Position numbers and translations under genes: made by a program
The notes under the pieces: model-generated
The model's input: the letters and a program-made list of their open reading frames with translations, nothing else
Databases searched by the model: none
What the model was told of the DNA's origin: nothing
NCBI GenBank assembly: GCA_030690545.1
Contig: JAUYGN010000077.1
Span: forward strand, 1 to 38,327
Length of the DNA stretch: 38,327 nucleotides
DNA from: Solirubrobacteraceae bacterium
GTDB taxonomy: Bacteria > Actinomycetota > Thermoleophilia > Solirubrobacterales > Solirubrobacteraceae
Reading direction: 5' to 3'
In this document: positions 1 through 7,471 of the stretch, piece by piece
How positions within the stretch are numbered: position 1 is the first letter of the stretch
Layout of the letters: each line of letters begins with the position of its first letter

Positions 1-1
1 C

Positions 2-1762
2 GCCGGCGCCGACCTGCCGGCCCTGCGCCGCCTGCAGGCGCGCGGGCTCGTCGTGCTCGAGCGACGCGCGACGCGCCGTCACGTCCGCCACGAGGCCGTC
101 GGCGCGCGCCGTGCCGAGCCGCCGGCACTGACCGTCGAGCAGGTGCGCGCGCTCGTCGAGATCGAGACCGCGATGGCGGCGCCGCGGCGCCGGCCGCAGG
201 CGGGATCGCGTCCGGAGCCGCCACCGGAGCAGCCGTCAGGGCCGTCGCCGCAGCCGGAGCAGCAGCCGCAGCGGCAGCAGCCGCTGCCGCTGCTGCTGCA
301 CGGCGTCACCGGCTCGGGCAAGACCGAGGTCTACCTGCGCGCCGCGGCGACCGCGCTGCGCCGGGGCCGCGGCGTGATCGTGCTCGTCCCCGAGATCGCG
401 CTGACGCCGCAGATCGTGAGCCGCTTCGTCGATCGCTTCGGCGACACCGTCGCCGTCCTGCACTCCAAGCTCGCCGCCGGCGAGCGCCACGACGAGTGGT
501 CGCGCCTGCGCGACGGCAGCGCGCGCGTCTGCGTCGGCCCGCGCTCGGCCGTCTTCGCGCCGATCGAGCGGCTCGGCCTGATCGTCGTCGACGAGGAGCA
601 CGACAGCTCCTACAAGCACGAGGGCGATCCGCGCTACGACGCGCGCCACGTCGCGCTGCGGCGCGCCGAGCAGACCGGCGCGCTGCTCGTCGCGGGCAGC
701 GCGACGCCGCGGCCCGAGAGCGTCCACGCGCTGCGCCGCCTGCGGCTGCCCGCGCGCGTCGACGGCCGCCCGCTGCCACCGGTGCAGATCGTCGACATGC
801 GTGAATTGGTCCCACCCGCCCCGCTGCATCCCGACACGAGCCACGCGCTCGTCGACGCGCGCAAGGCGATCGTGCTGCTCAACCGCCGCGGCTGGTCGAA
901 CTTCGTCGACTGCCGCTCCTGCGGTCGCGCCTGGATGTGCCCGCAGTGCGACGTCGCGCTCGTGCTGCATCGCGCGCAGGACCGGCTCGCCTGCCATCAC
1001 TGCGGCCACCGCGAGCGCGTGCCACAGCATTGCGGCGCCTGCGGCTCGGTCTCGGTCGCACGGCACGGCGCCGGCACCGAGCGGCTCGAGCACGAGCTGG
1101 CGGCGATCGGCCACGAGGTCTTCCGGCTGGACGCCGACGTGCGCGACGCCGGCACGCTGCTGCGCCGCTTCGAGGCGGCGCAGCGCGGCATCCTGCTCGG
1201 CACCCAGATGGTCGCCAAGGGCCACGACTTCCCGGACGTCACGCTGGGGGTCGTCGTCGACGCTGACAGCACGCTGCGCTTCCCCGACTTCCGTGCCGAG
1301 GAGCGGACGTTCGCGCTCGTCGCCCAGCTCGCCGGTCGCGCCGGCCGGGGTCCGGGCGGCGGCCGCGTGATCGTGCAGACGATGTCGCCCGACGCGGCGT
1401 CGATCGCGGCCGCCGCCCGCCACGACGCCGACGGCTTCCTCGCGGGCGAGCTCGCCCGCCGCGAGGCGCTGCGCTATCCGCCGTTCTCGCACCTGATCCG
1501 GATCGTCTGCTCGGCGCCCGACCCGCACGCGGCCGTCGATGCTGCCGCTGCCGTCCGCGCCGCGCTCGGCGCGATCGCGGGCGCGACGGTGCTCGGGCCG
1601 GCGCCGCTGTTTCGCCTGCGCGGCCGCGATCGCGCGCAGCTCGTCATCAAGGGCGCCGACCGCGCGCGCGCCGTGCGCGCCGCCGGCAAGGCGGTCGACG
1701 CGGTCGCCGGCGCGCGCGGACGCCGCGACGTCGCCTACTCGGTCGACGTCGATCCGCAGTAG
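2..1762 (+). CDS. priA: Primosomal protein N' (PriA), 5'-truncated by window edge
   Basis: PriA remodels stalled forks and loads the primosome for replication restart. The frame is open to the left edge, so the N-terminal DNA-binding part is missing; a GTG at 53 is internal, not the start. Visible: the end of the winged-helix region, Walker A GVTGSGKT (about nt 302-325), a DEEH helicase motif II, GSATP, and a paired zinc module with eight cysteines (four CxxC pairs, about nt 905-1050), then the GTQMVAKGHDFP and QLAGRAGR helicase motifs. These are diagnostic of PriA. An odd Pro/Gln-rich low-complexity linker (about nt 195-285) lies just before Walker A. Actinobacterial PriA proteins often have impaired ATPase motifs, but here both Walker motifs look intact. 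It heads the priA-def-fmt-rsmB-rpe string. Confidence 0.96.
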   Translation, partial: AGADLPALRRLQARGLVVLERRATRRHVRHEAVGARRAEPPALTVEQVRALVEIETAMAAPRRRPQAGSRPEPPPEQPSGPSPQPEQQPQRQQPLPLLLHGVTGSGKTEVYLRAAATALRRGRGVIVLVPEIALTPQIVSRFVDRFGDTVAVLHSKLAAGERHDEWSRLRDGSARVCVGPRSAVFAPIERLGLIVVDEEHDSSYKHEGDPRYDARHVALRRAEQTGALLVAGSATPRPESVHALRRLRLPARVDGRPLPPVQIVDMRELVPPAPLHPDTSHALVDARKAIVLLNRRGWSNFVDCRSCGRAWMCPQCDVALVLHRAQDRLACHHCGHRERVPQHCGACGSVSVARHGAGTERLEHELAAIGHEVFRLDADVRDAGTLLRRFEAAQRGILLGTQMVAKGHDFPDVTLGVVVDADSTLRFPDFRAEERTFALVAQLAGRAGRGPGGGRVIVQTMSPDAASIAAAARHDADGFLAGELARREALRYPPFSHLIRIVCSAPDPHAAVDAAAAVRAALGAIAGATVLGPAPLFRLRGRDRAQLVIKGADRARAVRAAGKAVDAVAGARGRRDVAYSVDVDPQ

Positions 1763-1844
1763 GCCGCCACGCCGACTGCGTGCTCGACGTCGATCCGCGA
1801 CGGCGCCGCCACGCCGGCTGCGCGCTCGACGCCGATCGGCGACC
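1743..1844. repeat. Imperfect direct repeat, 41-42 bp unit, 2.5 copies
   Basis: Units begin at 1743, 1784 and 1826 with TCGACGTCGATCCGC or a close variant, followed by a GCCGCCACGCCG block in the first two units. The first unit contains the last codons and stop of priA; the others fill the priA-def gap. It looks like a local duplication of the gene end. No function can be assigned. Confidence 0.75.
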
Positions 1845-1875
1845 CCGCGGGTAGTCGTTGCCCGAATCGCCGATC

Positions 1876-1888
1876 TACACTGGCCGTG
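1876..1888 (+). promoter_or_regulatory. -10 hexamer for def
   Basis: TACACT at 1876-1881 lies 7 bp before the ATG at 1889. With the usual 6-8 nt from -10 to the transcription start, the mRNA would begin at or next to the ATG, giving a leaderless transcript. No good -35 or Shine-Dalgarno is visible. Confidence 0.55.
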
Positions 1889-2494
1889 ATGGCTGACGCG
1901 GCGCAGCAGCACGACGAGACCGAGGCGCCCGAGCACGAGGCTCCGCCGCCGTTGGACCCCGAGGTCCGCGAGCGTCGCGACGCCGCGCTGCGCCATGTGC
2001 GCAAGCTCGGCGATCCGATCCTCAAGACGAGGGCGCGGATCGTCGAGCGCTTCGACGACGAGCTGCGCGAGGAGGTCGGTCGCATGGGCGCGCTCATGCA
2101 CGACGCGCTCGGCATCGGCCTCGCCGCCCCGCAGGTCGGCATCTCGCACCGCGTGCTCGTCTACCGCGTCGAGCCCGACAGCCCGATCGTCGCGCTCGTC
2201 AACCCGCGCGTCGAGTGGTCGAGCCGCGACGAGGAGATCTCCGAGGAGGGCTGCCTCAGCCTGCCGCTGATCCACGTCGAGGTCGAGCGCCCCGTGGCGG
2301 TGCTCGTCCACGCCCGGGACGAGCGCGGCGCCGATCTCGTGATCGAGGCGACCGGTCTCGAGGCGCGCGTGATCCAGCACGAGATCGATCACCTCGACGG
2401 CGTCCTGATCCTCGACCGCACGACGCGCGAGCAGCGCAAGGCTGCGATGCGCGCGCTGCGCGAGGCCGAGCAGGCCGCTGCCGGCGCGGCGTAG
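1889..2494 (+). CDS. def: Peptide deformylase
   Basis: Removes the formyl group from the N-terminal Met of new proteins; metal-dependent, cytosolic. All three family motifs are present: GIGLAAPQVG (about residues 75-84), EEGCLSLP with the metal-ligand Cys122, and QHEIDHLDG with His164 and His168 as ligands and Glu165 as catalytic base. At 201 residues it is longer than most deformylases because of an acidic, Pro-rich extension of about 35 residues before the first core strand. A GTG three bases upstream (1886) is an alternative start; ATG 1889 fits the -10 spacing better. It is followed by fmt, the enzyme that adds the same formyl group to initiator tRNA, the classical pairing. Confidence 0.97.
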   Translation: MADAAQQHDETEAPEHEAPPPLDPEVRERRDAALRHVRKLGDPILKTRARIVERFDDELREEVGRMGALMHDALGIGLAAPQVGISHRVLVYRVEPDSPIVALVNPRVEWSSRDEEISEEGCLSLPLIHVEVERPVAVLVHARDERGADLVIEATGLEARVIQHEIDHLDGVLILDRTTREQRKAAMRALREAEQAAAGAA

Positions 2495-2537
2495 GCCACC
2501 GCATGCCCGCCCGCGCGATCGCACCAGCCCGCTCGTA

Positions 2538-3419
2538 GTGCGGACGGTCGTTCTCGGCACGTCGGACTTCGCGGCCGCGATCCTCGACCGGCTCGCCGCC
2601 AGCCCGCACCGGCCGCAGCTCGTCGTGACGCGCCCGGACCGCCCCGCCGGCCGCGGCCGCCGGCTGTCGGCGCCGCCGGTCGCCGACGCCGCCGGCGCGC
2701 TGGGCATCGAGCTCATCCAACCCGAGGACGTCAACGCCGACGAGGCGCGTGCGCGGATCTCCGCGGCGCAGCCCGACGTCGTCATCGTCTGCGCCTTCGG
2801 GGCGATGATTCGCGAGCGACTGCTGGCGGACTTCGAGCTGCTCAACGTGCACCCCTCGCTGCTGCCGCGCTGGCGCGGCGCGGCGCCGGTCGAGCGGGCG
2901 ATCATGGCGGGCGACGAGCAGACCGGCGTTGCGATCATGCGCCTGACCGCAGGCCTCGACAGCGGACCGGTCTGCCTGACCGGCCGCGAGCCGATCGAGC
3001 CCGACGACACCTATGGCACGCTCAGCCGCCGTCTGCAGGAGCTCGGCGCCGGTCTGCTGCTGCGCGCGCTCGACGAGGCCCCGCCGTTCGTCGAGCAGCC
3101 CGAGGAGGGCGTCACCTACGCCGAGAAGATCGGCCCCGCCGACCGCACCCTCGAACCCACGGCGACGGCCGCCGTCAACGACCGTGTCGTGCGGGCGCTG
3201 ACACCGCACGTCGGCGCCCGCGTCGCGCTGCCGGGCGACGGCGGCTTCCTCGGCGTCCTGCGGGCGGCGGTGCGCGAAGCGGACCGCGCCGGCGCGCTGC
3301 GCGCCGACGGCGAGCTGCTCTGCTTCGGCGGCCTCGAGCTGCTCGAGGTCCAGCCCGCGGGCGGGCGGCCGATGGACGCCGCGGCCTACCTGCGCGGGCA
3401 TGGCTTGCCGGAGGCCTGA
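2538..3419 (+). CDS. fmt: Methionyl-tRNA formyltransferase
   Basis: Transfers a formyl group from 10-formyl-tetrahydrofolate to Met-tRNAfMet for translation initiation. The N-terminal formyltransferase domain shows the catalytic triad Asn103 and His105 (in LNVHPSLLPRWRG) and Asp141 (in GLDSGPV); SLLPRWRGAAP is the folate-binding signature. A C-terminal OB-like domain follows from about residue 205. At 293 residues it is slightly shorter than the usual 310 or so. The start is GTG at 2538, which gives the canonical N-terminus (MRTVVLGTSDFA). It lies 43 bp after def with no obvious promoter, so co-transcription is likely. Confidence 0.97.
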   Translation: MRTVVLGTSDFAAAILDRLAASPHRPQLVVTRPDRPAGRGRRLSAPPVADAAGALGIELIQPEDVNADEARARISAAQPDVVIVCAFGAMIRERLLADFELLNVHPSLLPRWRGAAPVERAIMAGDEQTGVAIMRLTAGLDSGPVCLTGREPIEPDDTYGTLSRRLQELGAGLLLRALDEAPPFVEQPEEGVTYAEKIGPADRTLEPTATAAVNDRVVRALTPHVGARVALPGDGGFLGVLRAAVREADRAGALRADGELLCFGGLELLEVQPAGGRPMDAAAYLRGHGLPEA

Positions 3420-3471
3420 CGCCGCGAGCACGCCAGCCGTGGTGCTCCATCTCGCCCCGGGCGCAATCGTC

Positions 3472-3498
3472 TAGCTAGACTAGCTAATGATGTACCAT
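3472..3498 (+). promoter_or_regulatory. vapBC promoter with palindromic operator
   Basis: A perfect inverted repeat, TAGCTAG-A-CTAGCTA (3472-3486), stands in an unusually AT-rich patch just before a -10-like TACCAT (3493-3498), 10 bp before the vapB ATG. Type II antitoxins commonly bind such palindromes over their own promoter, so this is the likely autoregulatory operator. Confidence 0.65.
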
Positions 3499-3508
3499 CG
3501 AGCACGAG

Positions 3509-3745
3509 ATGACGCAGATCGGCATGCATGAGGCCAAGACGCAGCTGTCCAAGCTCGTCGCGCGGGCGGAGGCGGGCGAGGAGATCGTCATCGCCCGCAA
3601 CGGCACGCCCGCCGTGCGGCTCGTGCCGGTCGCGGGGATCTCGTCGATGGAGTCGATCCGCGGAGCGTGGCGCGGTCGGGTAACGATCGCCGACGACTTC
3701 GACGAGCTTCCGGATGATGTCGCCGAGGCGTTCGGCATGCGTTGA
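3509..3745 (+). CDS. Type II antitoxin, Phd/YefM family (VapB-like)
   Basis: A 78-residue protein with the Phd/YefM N-terminal DNA-binding fold: GMHEAKTQLSKLVARAEAGE followed by EIVIARNGTPAVRLVPV. This strand-helix-helix-strand pattern dimerises and binds operator DNA. The C-terminal tail (about residues 45-78), rich in Asp and Glu and containing Trp, is the expected toxin-neutralising segment. The stop overlaps the toxin start by 4 bp (TTGA), a typical translationally coupled antitoxin-toxin arrangement. The ATG at 3524 is an alternative start five codons in. The pair sits between fmt and rsmB, which are usually adjacent, so it is a likely insertion into the housekeeping string. Confidence 0.9.
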   Translation: MTQIGMHEAKTQLSKLVARAEAGEEIVIARNGTPAVRLVPVAGISSMESIRGAWRGRVTIADDFDELPDDVAEAFGMR

Positions 3746-4116
3746 GGCTGCTGCTCGACACGCACGCAGCGCTGTGGTGGCTGACCGACGACGCGCGGCT
3801 CAGCCGGACCGTGATCGACCACCTGCGCGACGGCTCGAACCAGAGCCTGCTGAGCGCTGCAGCCGTCTGGGAAGTCGCGATCAAGCGCTCGCTGGGCAAG
3901 CTCGACGCCCCTGACGGCTTCGCCTCCCAACTGCTGGAGGGCGGCATGCTGCCGCTTGCGGTCAGCCTCCAGCATGCCGAGGCCGTCGGCGATCTGCCCC
4001 GCCATCACGGCGACCCGTTCGACCGGCTGCTCGTCGCGCAGGCGATCGTCGAAGGGGCGACGCTCGTCTCCGCCGACGAGGCGCTGGCCGCCTACGACGT
4101 CGCGATCCTCTGGTAG
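3742..4116 (+). CDS. PIN-domain ribonuclease toxin (VapC-like)
   Basis: PIN-domain toxins are Mg2+-dependent endoribonucleases that usually cut tRNA or rRNA and stop translation. The 124-residue protein has all four acidic active-site positions: Asp6 (LLLDTHAALWW), Glu44 (AVWEVAIK), Asp94 (DPFDRLLVAQA) and Asp112 (SADEAL), so it looks intact. The DTHAxLWW opening is typical of the VapC subgroup paired with Phd-type antitoxins. The start is TTG at 3742, overlapping the antitoxin stop. It ends 5 bp before rsmB, so rsmB may depend partly on read-through from this pair. The RNA target cannot be told from the sequence. Confidence 0.92.
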   Translation: MRLLLDTHAALWWLTDDARLSRTVIDHLRDGSNQSLLSAAAVWEVAIKRSLGKLDAPDGFASQLLEGGMLPLAVSLQHAEAVGDLPRHHGDPFDRLLVAQAIVEGATLVSADEALAAYDVAILW

Positions 4117-4121
4117 CCGTC

Positions 4122-5384
4122 ATGACCACCGTCACGCCCGCGCGCCGGGCCGCCTACGCCGTCGTGCGGCGCGTCTTCGAGCAGGACGCCTACGCCGACC
4201 GCGCGCTGCACGGAGAAGCGCATGGCCTCAACGCGCGCGACCGCGCGCTGGCGATGCAGCTCGCCTACGGGACCGTCCAGCGCAAGCTCACGCTCGACCA
4301 CTACGTCGAGCAGCTCGCGAGCCGGTCGGCCGCCGAGCTCGACCCGCAGACGCTGGCCGCGCTGCGCCTCGGGCTCTACCAGCTGGCGTTTCTCGACGGC
4401 ATCGCCGCGCACGCCGCCGTCGGCGAGAGCGTCGAGCTGGCCAAGGGCGGGCGCAGCGGCGGGCACAAGCTCGTCAACGCCGTCCTGCGGCGGGCGACGC
4501 GCGGCGAGCTGCCGGCGCTGCCATCCGACGACACGCCGGCCGGCGCCGCCGTCGCGCACTCCTATCCGGTCTGGCTCGTCGAGCTGTGGTGGGAGCGCTT
4601 CGGGCCCGACGAGACGCGTGCGCTGCTGCGCGCCGGCAACGCGCCCGGCGAGCTCGCGCTGCGCGTCAACACGCTGCGCGCGACGCCTGCCGCCGTCGTC
4701 GCGGCACTCGCTCCCGCGACGGCCGCCCGGCCGGCGGGCGACGAGCTTCCGGAGGGACTCGTCGTCGGCGGCGCCTTCGACGCGCACGCCGACCCGCTCT
4801 GGCTGCAGGGCGCGATCACCGCTCAGTCGCGCGGCTCGATGCTCGTCGCCCGCGCGCTCGATCCGCAGCCCGGCGAGCGGGTGCTCGATCTCTGCGCGGC
4901 ACCCGGCGGCAAGACGACGCACCTGGCCGCGCTGATGGGCGACGAGGGCGAGATCGTCGCCGTCGAGCGCCACGCCGGCCGGGCGCGGGCGCTGCAGCGC
5001 ACGTGCGAGCGGATGGGCGCGACCTGCGTCGTCGTGCGGACGGCCGACGCGGCGCGCCTGCAAGCCGACGCGCCGTTCGATCGCGTGCTCGCCGACCCGC
5101 CCTGCAGCGGCCTGGGCACGCTGCAGGGCCATCCCGACCTGCGCTGGCGGATGTCGCCCGAGGCGATCGAGCGGCTCGCCCGCGCGCAGTCCGCGATCCT
5201 CCAGGCGGCACGGGCCGCGCTGCGTCCCGGCGGACGGCTCGTGTACTCGACCTGCACGCTGTCGCCGCGCGAGAACGAGCAGCAGGTCGCCGCGCCCGGG
5301 CTGGCGCTAGAGTCCGAGCGCCTCGTGCTGCCCCACCGCGATCGTACCGACGGCTTCTACATCGCCCGCTTGGCGTGCCGATGA
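4122..5384 (+). CDS. rsmB: 16S rRNA (cytosine-C5) methyltransferase RsmB/Sun-type
   Basis: Methylates C967 (E. coli numbering) of 16S rRNA using SAM. It has an N-terminal NusB-like RNA-binding domain (about residues 1-135) and a C-terminal Rossmann methyltransferase domain. The SAM-binding motif DLCAAPGGKTTHLA is near residue 257. The two cysteines of RNA m5C methyltransferases are in DPPCSGLGTL (about 327) and YSTCTLSPRENEQ (about 377). At 420 residues it is close to family length. The ATG lies 5 bp after the vapC-like stop. Its stop overlaps the next gene's ATG by 4 bp (ATGA, 5381-5384), showing translational coupling. Confidence 0.96.
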   Translation: MTTVTPARRAAYAVVRRVFEQDAYADRALHGEAHGLNARDRALAMQLAYGTVQRKLTLDHYVEQLASRSAAELDPQTLAALRLGLYQLAFLDGIAAHAAVGESVELAKGGRSGGHKLVNAVLRRATRGELPALPSDDTPAGAAVAHSYPVWLVELWWERFGPDETRALLRAGNAPGELALRVNTLRATPAAVVAALAPATAARPAGDELPEGLVVGGAFDAHADPLWLQGAITAQSRGSMLVARALDPQPGERVLDLCAAPGGKTTHLAALMGDEGEIVAVERHAGRARALQRTCERMGATCVVVRTADAARLQADAPFDRVLADPPCSGLGTLQGHPDLRWRMSPEAIERLARAQSAILQAARAALRPGGRLVYSTCTLSPRENEQQVAAPGLALESERLVLPHRDRTDGFYIARLACR

Positions 5385-5599
5385 CCGACGAGGTCGGGAT
5401 CGCCTGCCCGAACTGCCGCGAGCCGTGGCTGCGGCCCGCCAACCTGCCCGGCCGCTACCGTTGCGTGTACTGCCTGCACCGCTTCGAGCTGTGCTCGCTG
5501 TGCCCCGACTGCGGCGAGCATTCTACGATCGTGCGCATGTCGAAGACCGCGATCCTGTCCTGCAACGCCTGCTCAGCCTCGATGCTGCGGGAGATCTGA
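5381..5599 (+). CDS. Small zinc-ribbon protein, YfgJ-like
   Basis: A 72-residue protein with four CxxC pairs: CPNC near residue 9, CVYC near 28, CSLCPDC near 37-43 and CNAC near 61. The order (CPNC, RCVYC, LCPDC, CNAC) resembles the E. coli YfgJ zinc-ribbon family; this is recalled similarity, not an alignment. It probably binds two zinc ions. Function is unknown, but translational coupling to rsmB and a position directly before rpe suggest a soluble nucleic-acid or protein-binding accessory. It overlaps no other gene and is easily missed because longer spurious frames cover it. Confidence 0.8.
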   Translation: MTDEVGIACPNCREPWLRPANLPGRYRCVYCLHRFELCSLCPDCGEHSTIVRMSKTAILSCNACSASMLREI

Positions 5600-5604
5600 G
5601 AACC

Positions 5605-6264
5605 GTGCCCCTGACCGAACGCCATGTCGCGCCGTCGATCCTGTCGGCCGACTTCGCCGACCTCGCCGCCAAGGTGCGGGAGGTCATGGACGCGGGTGCC
5701 CGCGTCATCCACTGCGACGTCATGGACGGTCACTTCGTCCCGCCGATCACCTTCGGCCCGATGGTCGTCGCCGCGCTGCGCGAGTCGCTGCCCGACGAGG
5801 CCTATCTCGACGTGCATCTGATGATCGAGCGCCCGGAGCGCCACGTCGCCGAGTTCGCCAAGGCCGGCGCCGACGGGATCACGATCCACGCCGAGGCGAC
5901 GCCGAACATCGCCTTCACGCTGTCGGCGATCCGCGAGGCCGGCTGCAAGGCCGGGCTCGTCGTCTCGCCCGGCACGCCGCCGGACCACTTCGGTGAGAAC
6001 GAGATCGATCTCGCGCTGATCATGACCGTCAACCCGGGCTGGGGCGGGCAGCCGTTCCTGCGCAACCAGCTGCACAAGATCCGGCGCGTGCGGGCGATGC
6101 TCGGCGACGCGATGCCGATCGAGGTCGACGGTGGCGTCAACCCCAGGACCGCTGCCGAGTGCGCGCAGGCGGGCGCGACGTGGTTCGTCGCGGGCTCGGC
6201 GATCTTCGGCTCCGCCGACCCCGCGGCGGCGTTCCGCGAGATCGCCGCCGCCGCCGGCTGCTGA
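5605..6264 (+). CDS. rpe: Ribulose-phosphate 3-epimerase
   Basis: Interconverts ribulose 5-phosphate and xylulose 5-phosphate in the pentose phosphate pathway; metal-dependent TIM barrel. Motifs: APSILSADFADL (Ser11), HCDVMDGHFVPPITFGP (His37, Asp39), DVHLMIERPERH (His71), NPGWGGQPF and EVDGGVNPRTA, covering the metal ligands, catalytic Asp pair and phosphate-binding loop. The start is placed at GTG 5605, which gives 219 residues, the normal family length; the frame remains open further upstream through the zinc-ribbon gene, but that part is non-homologous. The start is 5 bp after the zinc-ribbon stop, closing the priA-to-rpe string. Confidence 0.96.
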   Translation: MPLTERHVAPSILSADFADLAAKVREVMDAGARVIHCDVMDGHFVPPITFGPMVVAALRESLPDEAYLDVHLMIERPERHVAEFAKAGADGITIHAEATPNIAFTLSAIREAGCKAGLVVSPGTPPDHFGENEIDLALIMTVNPGWGGQPFLRNQLHKIRRVRAMLGDAMPIEVDGGVNPRTAAECAQAGATWFVAGSAIFGSADPAAAFREIAAAAGC

Positions 6265-6286
6265 CGAGGCGCGCGCCCTGGTCAGG

Positions 6287-6299
6287 TAGCGTCGGACCC
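6287..6299 (+). promoter_or_regulatory. -10 hexamer for the PKD-protein gene
   Basis: TAGCGT at 6287-6292 ends 7 bp before GTG 6300, so the transcript would start at the initiation codon. It suggests that the three genes to 8481 form a separate operon from rpe. Confidence 0.55.
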
Positions 6300-7445
6300 G
6301 TGCGCGCGATCCGGACAACGCTTCTGCTCGCCGCCGCGCTGGTGGTCGGCCTCGGCGCCGGCCCGGCTGCGGCGGCCGCGTCCGGACCCGGCGTGATCTT
6401 CTATCCCAAGGGCGCCCAGCCCGTGACGTTGCCCGGCGCGCTGATCGCGCAGGGCGCGAACGTGCCGCAGCGGACCTACTCGCTGCCACCGAGCGGTGGC
6501 GAGCCGGCCCGGAAGGTCGCTCTCAGGGGGCTCTCGATCCGCAACCTGCTGTCGCGCAGCGGCGTCAGTCCCGACTCGGTCACGTTCGTCCAGGTCGTCA
6601 ACGAATACGGCGGGACGCTCGTGCTCAGGAGCGCTGACTTCGGCTCGGCGCTGATCTCCGACAGCGGCGGGATCACGCGCTTCTTCCGCGCGTCGGGCGG
6701 TGGCGAGGTCCTGGACTACGTCGAGGCGACGGCCGCCAGCGGACCGCTCGAGATCTCCGTCGAGGGTGGCTCGGACATCCCCGTCAAGGCGACGGCGAGC
6801 CCGACCAAGGTCACGGTCGGCAAGACGGTCCGCTTCGAGGCCAGCGTCCGCTTCTCGCCGCCCGGCTCGCAGTTCAGCTACGAGTGGGAGTTCGGCGACG
6901 GGCAGGTCGCCTCCGGCGCTCGCGTGACGCACGCCTACGACACGTCCGGCCCGATCCTCGCGCAGGTCTCCGTGCGCAACCTGGACCCCGACTGCGCGAC
7001 GCGCTGCGGCGGCGTCCAGCAGGTCTCGGTGCAGGTCGGCGAGGCCCCCGAGCAGCCCGACGAGCCCGACCCGACGCCGGGCGGCTCGGCCGGCGATCCG
7101 CAGGCGACGGGCTCGGCGTCGGGGACGGGCGGCGGCGGGCAGGGCGGCTCGGGCGGCAGCGGCGCCGGCACCGGCACGACGCCCGGCGCGGCGTCGGCGG
7201 CCGACCCCGAGCCCAAGCCAGAGCCCAAGCCGCCGCCACCACCGCCCAAGCCGTTCGGCACGACGATCTCCGGCGTGCTGATCAACGACACCGGCGCGAC
7301 GGCGCAGACGCTGCCGCGCGGGACCCCCGCCGGCGCGCCGAGCGGCGCCCGCCCGACCCGCGGCGGCGAGACGGGCGACCCGGCCGAGCTCGTCCTCGGC
7401 GGCATCCTCGCGCTGGCCGCGATCTCGCTCGGCGCGCTGCGCTAG
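6300..7445 (+). CDS. Secreted PKD-domain protein with TonB-like Pro/Lys spacer and C-terminal membrane anchor
   Basis: A 381-residue protein. Residues 1-28 form a Sec signal peptide (MRAIRTTLLLAAALVVGL, then an Ala-rich cleavage region). Residues about 30-155 form a mixed alpha/beta domain I cannot assign. Residues about 160-247 are a PKD domain (YEWEFGDG at 194-201, VTHAY at 209-213), with two cysteines at 231 and 236 that could form a disulfide. Residues 250-318 are Gly/Ser/Pro-rich and end in PEPKPEPKPPPPPPKP, very like the periplasm-spanning spacer of TonB. Residues 362-380 form a hydrophobic C-terminal segment. The protein should lie outside the membrane, anchored at its C-terminus. It is followed after 26 bp by an ExbB-like gene and a DUF2149 gene, so it is probably the output or ligand-binding partner of that pair. 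The exact function is unknown. Confidence 0.85.
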   Translation: MRAIRTTLLLAAALVVGLGAGPAAAAASGPGVIFYPKGAQPVTLPGALIAQGANVPQRTYSLPPSGGEPARKVALRGLSIRNLLSRSGVSPDSVTFVQVVNEYGGTLVLRSADFGSALISDSGGITRFFRASGGGEVLDYVEATAASGPLEISVEGGSDIPVKATASPTKVTVGKTVRFEASVRFSPPGSQFSYEWEFGDGQVASGARVTHAYDTSGPILAQVSVRNLDPDCATRCGGVQQVSVQVGEAPEQPDEPDPTPGGSAGDPQATGSASGTGGGGQGGSGGSGAGTGTTPGAASAADPEPKPEPKPPPPPPKPFGTTISGVLINDTGATAQTLPRGTPAGAPSGARPTRGGETGDPAELVLGGILALAAISLGALR

Positions 7446-7471
7446 CGCCGAGGCGTCAGACTGCGCATCGC

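Noticed and set aside
236-3010. A 924-codon open frame on the minus strand, antisense to priA, def and fmt
   Set aside because: It is a by-product of very high GC: the sequence is low-complexity Arg/Ala/Asp-rich, has no domain, and the plus-strand genes in the same DNA carry clear motifs.
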